Assembly (NCBI GenBank): GCA_013821525.1
Contig: JACDGR010000249.1
Location: 1-5,487, forward strand
Direction: 5' to 3'
Length of the DNA: 5,487 nt
Source of the DNA: Actinomycetota bacterium
GTDB taxonomy: Bacteria; Actinomycetota; Thermoleophilia; Gaiellales; Gaiellaceae
This document shows, in pieces, positions 1 to 5,487 of the stretch (positions are counted from its first letter, which is position 1; every line of letters begins with the position of its first letter). The notes under the pieces are model-generated. The model had not been told where the DNA came from and made no database searches. It saw nothing but the letters and a program-made list of their open reading frames with translations. The translations under genes and the position numbers were made by a program.

Positions 1-1
1 G

Positions 2-880
2 TTCCTGCGGCTCGACCTGAACGAGTCTCCGATCGAGGAAGCGCGTCGTTGCCTCGCCGCCGGCGCGCGCGGCATCAAGCTGCACCCGCGCGCACAGAAG
101 TTCACCGCGACCGACGACCGGCTCGCCCCGGTCTTCGAGATCGCCGCCGAGCACGAGGTGCCGATCCTGATCCACGGCGGCCGGGGACTGCCGCCGATCG
201 CGGCGGGCCTCGGCGACCTCGTCGAGCGCTTCCCCGGCGCGACACTGATCATCGCCCACGCCGGCATCGCCGACCTCGGCGAGCTCGCGCGCCACATGGC
301 AGGACGCAAGGGCGTGCTCTTCGACACCTCGACGTGGAGCCCGATCGACCTGCTCGACTTCTATCGCCAGATCCCGCCCGAGCAGGTCGTCTACGCGAGC
401 GACTACCCCTACGGCCAGCAGCCGTCCTCGCTGCTGATCGCGATCAAGACGGCGCGGATCGCCGGCTACTCCGACGACCAGGTGCGTGCCATGCTCGCCG
501 GCACCGCGAATGCGCTTGCAGATGGGGGCGACCTGCCGGATCCCACCGTGCCGCTCGGAGACGACACCGTCACCCAGTCACTGCAGCTCGCCCGCATCCA
601 CCAGTACCTGTCGATGGCGACGCCGCTCCTCTGGACGGGCCAGCCCGACACGGTCGGGATCCTCGGCCTCGCGATCAACGCCTGCACCGAGCGCAACGGC
701 TACGCAGAGTCGGTCGATCGCATCCACGAGCTGCTCGTTGCGGCGAGCGACCTCTGGGCGGAGCTCGTGACGATCGAGGACGAGCTGGACCGGCGCGCCG
801 CAACGCGACTGACGTTTCGGTTGCTCCACATCGCCGACATCGAATCGGTGACCACCGAAGCGGTGAGCGCTCGTGTCTAA
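2..880 (+). CDS. Amidohydrolase-family (Amidohydro_2-like) metal-dependent hydrolase, 5'-partial
   Basis: The visible 292 residues are the C-terminal part of a TIM-barrel amidohydrolase; the start and the N-terminal HxH metal motif lie left of the window. Seen, in order: GIKLHPR at visible residues 24-30; IHGG with His58 at the end of a hydrophobic strand; AHAG with His86; and YASDYPYG with Asp134. These match the later metal and catalytic positions of the ACMSD/Amidohydro_2 group (two His and a C-terminal Asp). The barrel appears to end near residue 176. About 115 further residues follow, mostly helix-like with no motif I recognise, and this tail is longer than usual for the family. The TAA stop overlaps the next gene by 8 bp, so it is probably co-transcribed with the molybdenum hydroxylase. 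Members cleave C-N or C-C bonds of small carboxylates or amides. The substrate is unknown, and a role downstream of ring or aldehyde hydroxylation is inference only. Confidence 0.85.
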   Translation, partial: FLRLDLNESPIEEARRCLAAGARGIKLHPRAQKFTATDDRLAPVFEIAAEHEVPILIHGGRGLPPIAAGLGDLVERFPGATLIIAHAGIADLGELARHMAGRKGVLFDTSTWSPIDLLDFYRQIPPEQVVYASDYPYGQQPSSLLIAIKTARIAGYSDDQVRAMLAGTANALADGGDLPDPTVPLGDDTVTQSLQLARIHQYLSMATPLLWTGQPDTVGILGLAINACTERNGYAESVDRIHELLVAASDLWAELVTIEDELDRRAATRLTFRLLHIADIESVTTEAVSARV

Positions 881-1313
881 CACGCTGAACGTCAACGACC
901 ACCTGTACGAGTTCCACTCGCCGGCCGGCACGACTCTGGCGGAGACGCTGCGGGACGAGCTCGCGCTGACCGGCACGAAGGTCGCCTGCGCCGAAGGGCA
1001 CTGCGGGGCGTGCACCGTCCTCGTCGACGGGTCGCCGACGCTCGCGTGCATCACGCTCGCACACTCCGTCGGTGACGCGAAGGTGACGACGATCGAAGGG
1101 CTGCGCGAGCACCCGATGGTCGAGTCGTTCGTGCGCTCCGACGCGCTCCAATGCGGCTTCTGCACGCCCGGGCAGATCGTGAGCGCCGTCGCGCTCGTCG
1201 AGGCAAAGGCCGTGCCGACGCGTGACGAGATCAGACACGCCATGGCCGGAAATCTCTGCCGCTGCGGCGCGTACCCGAAGATCGAGGAGGCGATTCGCAC
1301 GTGGCAAGACTGA
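873..1313 (+). CDS. Molybdenum hydroxylase [2Fe-2S] small subunit (CoxS/XdhC/PaoA type)
   Basis: This is the electron-transfer subunit of a xanthine dehydrogenase/aldehyde oxidase-family enzyme; it carries electrons from the Mo centre to FAD. The 146 residues are close to family length and hold both cluster domains. The N-terminal plant-ferredoxin fold has Cys39, Cys44, Cys47 and Cys59 (CAEGHCGAC, then LAC). The C-terminal helical domain has QCGFCTPG (Cys94, Cys97) and CRCGAY (Cys129, Cys131). Gln93, just before Cys94, is the residue that normally touches the pterin cofactor. The GTG start is well fixed: an in-frame TGA at 864-866 lies two codons upstream, and the first residues lead directly into the first ferredoxin strand. 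Only weak Shine-Dalgarno-like sequence precedes it, so coupling to the upstream gene is likely. Unlike E. coli PaoA it has no Tat signal, so the enzyme should be cytoplasmic. All eight cluster cysteines are present. Confidence 0.96.
   Translation: MSNTLNVNDHLYEFHSPAGTTLAETLRDELALTGTKVACAEGHCGACTVLVDGSPTLACITLAHSVGDAKVTTIEGLREHPMVESFVRSDALQCGFCTPGQIVSAVALVEAKAVPTRDEIRHAMAGNLCRCGAYPKIEEAIRTWQD
1284..1290 (+). promoter_or_regulatory. Ribosome binding site for the molybdopterin subunit
   Basis: GAGGAGG lies 10 nt before the GTG at 1301, inside the end of the [2Fe-2S] subunit gene. It is a strong match to the anti-Shine-Dalgarno sequence and supports the overlapping GTG start of the large subunit over any later start. 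Confidence 0.7.
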
Positions 1314-3577
1314 TCCGCACCGAGAAAGAGGTCGAGGGGCGCTACGAGGAAGTCTGGCTCGTCGTCGAGGAGGACGCGCTGCAGCAGTGGCCCGCCGGGG
1401 CACGCTCGATCGTCGGTCAGCCGGCCGTGCGCGTCGACGGACTCGAACGCGCGCGCGGCGAGGCGATCTTCACCGCCGACCTGCGCCTGAACGGGATGCT
1501 GCACACGGCAGTGCTGCGCTCGCCGCATGCGGCTGCGACCGTTGGGCGGATCGACCTCACACCGGCGCTCGCATTGCCCGGCGTGCACGTGGCGCTCGGC
1601 CCAGGCGACATCCCCCAGCTCGAGGACGACTGCAACTACGAAGGGGTAGCCGTCGCGGCGGTCTGTGCAGACACGCTTGCGCAGGCGCGCGCGGCGCTTG
1701 CGGCGGTCGAGATCGAGTGGACGGTGCGGGAGCCGCTGCTCGACGCAGACGAGGCGGTGCGGCGCGGGCAGTACGTCAACGACGGGCCACGCGTGCGCGA
1801 GCGGGGTGACTTCGAGCGCGGTCTTGCAGAGGCCGACGTCGTCGTCACCGGTGAGTTCACGACCGCGGTCGTCCTGCACAACTCGATGGAGACGCACCAG
1901 GCCGTCGTGCAGTGGGTCGGCGACGCGGTCGAGGTACACATCTCGACGCAGTACATCTGGGGCGTACGCGACACGGTCGCCTCGGGACTGGGGCTGCCGC
2001 CCGACAAGGTGCGCGTGATCTGCCACTACATGGGCGGTGGGTTCGGCTCGAAGAACGAGCCCGACGATTACACGTTCATCGCCGCAGAGCTTGCAAAGCG
2101 CACCGGCCGCCCGGTCAAGTGCGCGCTGACGCGCCGCGAGGAGAACGTCAACTCCGGCAACCGGAACGCGACGATCCAGCGACTGACGATCGGTGCCAAG
2201 AGCGACGGGACGCTAACGGCGCTCGGCGGCGACTTCTTGAACGCGGTCGGCTGGAGCGGCTGGTCGTCATCGACCGAGGGCCCGATGCAGATGCTCTACG
2301 CCTGCGCGAACGTGAAGACGACGACGTACGGCGCGAAGATCAACCAGCCGCCGATGAAAGCGTTCCGCGCGCCCGGTTTCGTCGAGGGAACGTTCGGGTT
2401 GGAATCGCTGCTCGACGAGCTCGCATCGAAGCTCGATCTCGACCCGATGGAGCTGCGGCGCAGAAACTACGCCGACCACGACGCAGCTGATGCACGCCCC
2501 TTCAGCAGCAAGCGGCTGATGGAGTGCTACCGGCGCGCGGAGCCGCACTGGGAGCGCCGCCACGAGGTGCGTGCACGCTCGACCGACACGGTCAAGCGCG
2601 GCGTCGGAATGGCCTCGCAGATCTGGTACGGCGGCGGCGGGCCGCCGAGCTATGCGTGGATCCGCGTCGGCTCCGACGGCCGCGTCACGGTCGTCACGGC
2701 CATGCAGGACATCGGCACGGGCACGAAGACCGCGATGGCGCAGATCGCCGCCGAGGAGCTCGGCATACCGTTCGAGCACGTCACGGTCTCGATCGGGGAC
2801 TCTGCTCGCGGCCCATACGCCGCGATCTCGGCCGGATCGTCGACAACGCCGTCGATGGGGCCTGCGGTTCGGGCTGCCGCGGCCGACGCGAAGCGGCAGA
2901 TCCTCGAGATCGCCGCGCAACGCCACCACCTCGAGGAGCGCGTGCTCGACCTGAAGGACGGCAACGTCGTCTCGGCCGACGGGAACCTCAGCTCGCCGCT
3001 TTCGGAGGTCGTCGGACTGCTCGAGGACGCGCAGATCCTCGGTAAGGGCGCGCGAGGGCCGAACCCGACCGGCATGCAGGTGCTGACCTTCGGCGTCCAG
3101 GTCGCCGAGGTGGCCGTCGACGTCGAGACCGGCGAGGTCTGGGTCGACCGGATCGCCGCGGTGCACGATGTCGGGCGCGTGATCAACCCGCTCGGCGCGT
3201 CGAGCCAGATCGAAGGCGGGATCATCCAGGGCGTCGGACACACGCTTTCCGAGGAGCGGCTGCACGACCCGAAGACCGGCCGCATCCTCACCTCGGGCCT
3301 CGATGCCTACCGCCTGCCGACGATCGCGGATGTGCCGGAGATCATCAGCGAGCTGGTCGACGAGCCCGACGAGCATCTGACGAATCTCGGTTCGAAGGGG
3401 CTCGGCGAGCCGCCGATCATTCCGACCGCCGCGGCGATCGCGAACGCGATCCGCGATGCAACGGGCGCTGATGTGCGCTCGCTGCCGATCAGCCGCGCCG
3501 AGATGCTGCGCGCGCTGCGCGAGGCGGAGCTGCGGGCGAAGGAGAGGGAGAAGGTTGGAGCTCCGGCAGGCGTCTAG
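1301..3577 (+). CDS. Molybdenum hydroxylase large (molybdopterin-binding, catalytic) subunit
   Basis: This 758-residue subunit binds Mo-pterin cofactor and hydroxylates the substrate with oxygen from water. Seen: an unusual charged N-terminal extension (about residues 1-38); the a/b hammerhead domain beginning around VGQPAVRVDG; STQ with Gln217; GGGFGSK at 245-251; AFRAPGF with Arg356; QDIGTGT at 469-475; a DVGRVINP segment near 626; and GLGEPP with Glu703, the predicted catalytic base. Counting from the GGGF anchor, Gln217, Arg356 and Glu703 match bovine xanthine dehydrogenase Gln767, Arg880 and Glu1261, while Glu802 is replaced by Asn252. The AYRCSFR loop of CO dehydrogenase is absent. The RAPG loop and the accessory FAD subunit resemble the PaoC/YagR aldehyde oxidoreductase group. 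The start overlaps the [2Fe-2S] gene by 13 bp and has a good ribosome binding site. The family assignment is firm. The substrate (aldehyde, purine or other N-heterocycle) is not decided. Confidence 0.95.
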   Translation: MARLIRTEKEVEGRYEEVWLVVEEDALQQWPAGARSIVGQPAVRVDGLERARGEAIFTADLRLNGMLHTAVLRSPHAAATVGRIDLTPALALPGVHVALGPGDIPQLEDDCNYEGVAVAAVCADTLAQARAALAAVEIEWTVREPLLDADEAVRRGQYVNDGPRVRERGDFERGLAEADVVVTGEFTTAVVLHNSMETHQAVVQWVGDAVEVHISTQYIWGVRDTVASGLGLPPDKVRVICHYMGGGFGSKNEPDDYTFIAAELAKRTGRPVKCALTRREENVNSGNRNATIQRLTIGAKSDGTLTALGGDFLNAVGWSGWSSSTEGPMQMLYACANVKTTTYGAKINQPPMKAFRAPGFVEGTFGLESLLDELASKLDLDPMELRRRNYADHDAADARPFSSKRLMECYRRAEPHWERRHEVRARSTDTVKRGVGMASQIWYGGGGPPSYAWIRVGSDGRVTVVTAMQDIGTGTKTAMAQIAAEELGIPFEHVTVSIGDSARGPYAAISAGSSTTPSMGPAVRAAAADAKRQILEIAAQRHHLEERVLDLKDGNVVSADGNLSSPLSEVVGLLEDAQILGKGARGPNPTGMQVLTFGVQVAEVAVDVETGEVWVDRIAAVHDVGRVINPLGASSQIEGGIIQGVGHTLSEERLHDPKTGRILTSGLDAYRLPTIADVPEIISELVDEPDEHLTNLGSKGLGEPPIIPTAAAIANAIRDATGADVRSLPISRAEMLRALREAELRAKEREKVGAPAGV
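3539..3550 (+). promoter_or_regulatory. Ribosome binding site supporting a TTG start for the FAD subunit
   Basis: A purine-rich run (AAGGAGAGGGAG, continuing as AAGG to 3554) lies directly upstream of TTG 3555, within the 3' end of the large-subunit gene. The AAGGAG core ends 10 nt before the TTG. This decides the start, because the reading frame stays open further upstream but encodes only Arg/Cys-rich sequence unlike the family. Confidence 0.65.
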
Positions 3578-4376
3578 CGCGACCGAGCTAGACGGAGCCA
3601 CACCCGTGCACGGCGGCACCGAGGTGGTGCCGCTCCTGCGTGCGGGTCTTCTCTCAGCCGACACGCTGATTGACATCAGGCCGATCGTTCCGCGCGGGAT
3701 CTCGCGCGAACGGATCGGCGCCGGCGCAACACTCGCGGAGCTCGAGTGCGATCCGCAGGTGCCCGCGGCGCTCCGCGAGGCGTGCCGGCTCGCCGCGAGC
3801 CCGCAGCTACGGAACATGGGCTCGCTCGCCGGCAACCTGCTGCAGGCGACCCGCTGCTGGTACTGGCGCCTCAACTGGCCATGCCGGCTGCACGGTGGCG
3901 ACGAGTGCTTCGCCCAAGAGGGCGAGCACCGCGAGCACGCGATCGTCGCGAACGACTTCTGCGCCTCCGGCCACCCCTCGGACGTTGCCGCGACGCTCGT
4001 TGCGCTCGATGCGGTCCTGCACACGAGCACCCGCACGCTCCCGGTCGCCGAGCTGTACCGGCTGCCCACCGAGGACAACCGCGCGACGACGACGCTCGAG
4101 CCGGGTGAGTTGATCCTCGAGGTCGAGGTGCCGCCCTGCGACGCGTCCGTCTATCTGAAGGCGATGGATCGCAAGCGCTGGGCCTTCCCGCTCGTCGGTG
4201 TGGCCGCGGCGCGCTCGGGGGACTCGACCCGAATCGCTCTCGCGGGGGTGGCGCCGGTTCCCTGGCTCCTCGACGGTGAGCTCGACGATGCGACACCGCT
4301 GCCGGGGAACGCCTACAAGGTCGAGCTCGCCCAGGCGCTCGTGCGCCGGGCAAAGACAGCGCTCGCCTCAGCGTGA
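3555..4376 (+). CDS. Molybdenum hydroxylase FAD-binding subunit with probable [4Fe-4S] loop (CoxM/PaoB type)
   Basis: This is the FAD subunit of the same enzyme; it receives electrons from the [2Fe-2S] subunit. From the TTG start it has 273 residues, slightly short for the family. Seen: an opening MELRQASSATEL typical of these N-termini; the FAD pyrophosphate loop GATPVHGGTE (residues 14-23); IGAGATLAELE; the second FAD motif NMGSLAGNLLQ just before residue 100; and a C-terminal NAYKVELAQALVRRA tail. After the second motif, TRCWYWR opens an insertion with Cys101, Cys110, Cys118 and Cys136. Four cysteines here are the hallmark of the [4Fe-4S]-containing FAD subunits of PaoB/YagS and 4-hydroxybenzoyl-CoA reductase, and the spacing looks closer to the former (from memory). 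The in-frame ATG at 3456 would add 33 Arg/Cys-rich residues read out of frame from the large-subunit gene and is rejected. The gene overlaps its upstream neighbour by 23 bp and its downstream neighbour by 4 bp. Confidence 0.93.
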   Translation: MELRQASSATELDGATPVHGGTEVVPLLRAGLLSADTLIDIRPIVPRGISRERIGAGATLAELECDPQVPAALREACRLAASPQLRNMGSLAGNLLQATRCWYWRLNWPCRLHGGDECFAQEGEHREHAIVANDFCASGHPSDVAATLVALDAVLHTSTRTLPVAELYRLPTEDNRATTTLEPGELILEVEVPPCDASVYLKAMDRKRWAFPLVGVAAARSGDSTRIALAGVAPVPWLLDGELDDATPLPGNAYKVELAQALVRRAKTALASA

Positions 4377-5038
4377 AATCTCGTGCGACCGTCGGGCGCT
4401 GGCTGCCGCTGGCGGCCGTGCTCGTGCTCGCCGCCTGCGGCGGGAGCTCGAAGAGCAGCTCGGCTCCGGGGACGACAACGGACGCGACGGGCTGCTCGAC
4501 GGTCGCGGCCCCCGCGAGCGCTGCGCGCACCGAGTCGAAGCCGAAAGCAGCGCTCGATCCGTCGAAGACCTACGCGGTGACGATGGCGACGAACTGCGGC
4601 GTGTTCACGATCAAGCTTGCCGTCAAGACATCGCCGGCAACAAGCGCGTCATTCGTGAACCTCGTCCGCAAGGGCTTCTTCGACCACACCGTCTTCCACC
4701 GCATCGTCCCCGGGTTCATCATCCAGGGCGGTGACCCGACCGCGTCCGGCGAGGGCGGCCCCGGCTACACGACGGTCGACGCGCCGCCGGCCTCGACGCG
4801 CTACACGCTCGGCATCGTCGCGATGGCGAAGACGCAGACCGAGCCCTCCGGAACGAGCGGCAGCCAGTTCTTCGTCGTCACCGCGCAGGACGCGCAGCTG
4901 CCGCCGCAGTACGCGGTGCTCGGCACCGTCACCTCTGGCCTGCCCGTGATCGATCGGATCGGCAAGCTCGGTGACCCGAGCACGGAGCAGCCGACGGAGG
5001 TCGTCGAGATTCAGAAGGCGACGGTCACCGCCAAATAG
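4373..5038 (+). CDS. Lipoprotein cyclophilin-type peptidyl-prolyl cis-trans isomerase
   Basis: This 221-residue protein should be exported, lipid-anchored at the outer face of the membrane, and catalyse proline isomerisation during folding of extracytoplasmic proteins. Seen: positively charged start (MKSR...R), hydrophobic core, and lipobox LAAC at residues 19-22 with lipidation at Cys22; then a Ser/Thr/Ala-rich linker to about residue 65; then a complete cyclophilin domain. Its active-site segment FHRIVPGFIIQGGD (108-121) supplies Arg110, Phe115 and Gln118, equivalents of human CypA Arg55, Phe60 and Gln63. GSQFF (163-167) supplies Phe167 (CypA Phe113). The CypA Trp121 and His126 positions appear as Gln175 and Tyr180, so cyclosporin sensitivity is probably low. 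Cys41 and Cys75 could form a disulfide. The GTG start forms a GTGA overlap with the FAD-subunit stop and has no clear ribosome binding site, so reinitiation is likely. A functional link to the hydroxylase is not evident. Confidence 0.95.
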   Translation: MKSRATVGRWLPLAAVLVLAACGGSSKSSSAPGTTTDATGCSTVAAPASAARTESKPKAALDPSKTYAVTMATNCGVFTIKLAVKTSPATSASFVNLVRKGFFDHTVFHRIVPGFIIQGGDPTASGEGGPGYTTVDAPPASTRYTLGIVAMAKTQTEPSGTSGSQFFVVTAQDAQLPPQYAVLGTVTSGLPVIDRIGKLGDPSTEQPTEVVEIQKATVTAK

Positions 5039-5052
5039 CCGCCGCGGCCGTC

Positions 5053-5487
5053 GTGCTGGCCGCGGGCGCCGCGACGCGCTACGGCGGCCCGAAGCAGGTG
5101 GAGCTCCTCCCCGCCGTGCTCGACGCGCTCGGACGCTCGCAGATCGCCGAGGTCGTCGTCGTCGCCGGCGCCCATCCACTCGAAGTGACCGCGTCGGGGG
5201 CGCGACTGATCCAGTGCGCAGCCTGGGCCGACGGGCCCGGCGCGTCGCTGCGCTGCGGCCTCGCGGCGCTCGGCGAGGAGATCTCGCACGCGCTGATCGT
5301 GCTCGCCGACGGGCCGACACTCGATCCGCGGGCCGTCGACCGGCTCCTCGACCGCGCGGCAGACGGGCCGGTGTTGGCGGCGTCCTACGACGGAGTCCGG
5401 AGCCACCCGGTTCTGCTCGCCCGCTCGGCCTGGGCTGCCGTGCCGGACGAGGGTGGGCGCGCGTTCGAGGCGGAGCTCGTCGACTGC
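5053..5487 (+). CDS. MobA/MocA-like nucleotidyltransferase, probable molybdenum cofactor cytidylyltransferase, 3'-partial
   Basis: The protein runs off the right edge. Seen: LAAGAATRYGGPK (nt 5056-5094), the nucleotide-binding signature of the NTP_transf_3 fold; a strand VVVVAGAHP near 5152; LADGP with Asp at 5308-5310, the metal-binding position; and SHPVLL from 5401 followed by an EGGRAFEAEL stretch, matching the GHPV...GDxGaR region of MocA-like enzymes. MocA converts molybdopterin-Mo to the cytosine dinucleotide form used by bacterial xanthine dehydrogenase-family enzymes, which fits this operon. MobA (GMP transfer) or another small nucleotidyltransferase cannot be excluded. The start is uncertain. 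GTG 5053 is the only standard start in frame before the motif (the frame opens after TGA 4972-4974), but it cuts the first strand short. ATA 5035, overlapping the upstream TAG as ATAG, would give the more natural MAAAAVVLAAG. The loop after GGPKQ is about 8-10 residues shorter than I expect. Confidence 0.8.
   Translation, partial: MLAAGAATRYGGPKQVELLPAVLDALGRSQIAEVVVVAGAHPLEVTASGARLIQCAAWADGPGASLRCGLAALGEEISHALIVLADGPTLDPRAVDRLLDRAADGPVLAASYDGVRSHPVLLARSAWAAVPDEGGRAFEAELVDC

Noticed and set aside
49..888. A 279-codon + strand frame overlapping the amidohydrolase.
   Set aside because: Its protein is dominated by Arg, Ala and Pro without motifs, while the other frame holds the conserved His and Asp motifs of an amidohydrolase.
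578..2026. A 482-codon open frame on the minus strand spanning three + strand genes.
   Set aside because: It crosses several confirmed gene boundaries, has no recognisable domain, and is explained by codon bias of the + strand genes.
3456..3554. ATG 3456 as start of the FAD subunit.
   Set aside because: The added 33 residues are Arg/Cys-rich, would overlap the large subunit by 122 bp, and have no counterpart in the family; TTG 3555 has a good ribosome binding site and a matching N-terminus.
1301..3577. Aerobic carbon monoxide dehydrogenase large subunit (CoxL).
   Set aside because: The diagnostic AYRCSFR active-site loop is absent; the corresponding loop is AFRAPGF, and the FAD subunit has a [4Fe-4S]-type insertion that CoxM lacks.
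2267..4078. A 603-codon open frame on the minus strand opposite the large and FAD subunit genes.
   Set aside because: It is low-complexity Arg/Ala/Ser-rich sequence with no family motif and lies opposite two genes with intact catalytic motifs; long antisense frames are expected at this GC content.
1..5487. Mobile element, CRISPR, tRNA, rRNA, riboswitch or intrinsic terminator.
   Set aside because: Coding sequence fills essentially the entire window; I saw no repeat array, terminal inverted repeats, T-tract hairpin or RNA-like segment.

Overview
The window is very GC-rich, with G or C in nearly every third codon position. All supported genes lie on the + strand, packed end to end with no real intergenic space. 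GC content, the GTG/TTG starts and the style of the lipoprotein cyclophilin suggest a high-GC actinobacterium. A Thermoleophilia-like lineage is my best guess, but that is inference from remembered homologues and not something the sequence proves.

Layout: (1) nt 2-880 is the 3' part of an amidohydrolase-family (Amidohydro_2-like) metal hydrolase, open at the left edge. (2) nt 873-1313 is the [2Fe-2S] small subunit of a molybdenum hydroxylase (xanthine dehydrogenase / aldehyde oxidase family). (3) nt 1301-3577 is its large molybdopterin-binding catalytic subunit. (4) nt 3555-4376 is its FAD subunit, which carries four cysteines in an insertion like the [4Fe-4S] loop of PaoB and 4-hydroxybenzoyl-CoA reductase. 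(5) nt 4373-5038 is a secreted lipoprotein cyclophilin (peptidyl-prolyl isomerase). (6) nt ~5053 to the right edge is the start of a MobA/MocA-like nucleotidyltransferase, probably the enzyme that adds CMP to the molybdenum cofactor.

The six genes look like one operon, or part of one. The first four junctions overlap by 8, 13, 23 and 4 bp, and no recognisable gene start uses ATG. The three hydroxylase subunits should form a cytoplasmic enzyme that hydroxylates an aldehyde or N-heterocycle with water and passes electrons from Mo through two [2Fe-2S] clusters to FAD, perhaps with an additional [4Fe-4S] cluster. The MocA-like protein would mature its cofactor. The amidohydrolase may act on the same substrate or product by C-N or C-C hydrolysis, so the cluster reads as a small catabolic module. 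The substrate cannot be read from the sequence: the Gln, Arg and catalytic Glu of xanthine dehydrogenase are present, but its substrate-binding Glu is replaced by Asn. The cyclophilin has no obvious role in this pathway. No promoter, terminator, RNA gene, mobile element, repeat array or CRISPR was found. Nothing looks like a wholly new system; the points worth checking are the subunit variations and the unusual starts.
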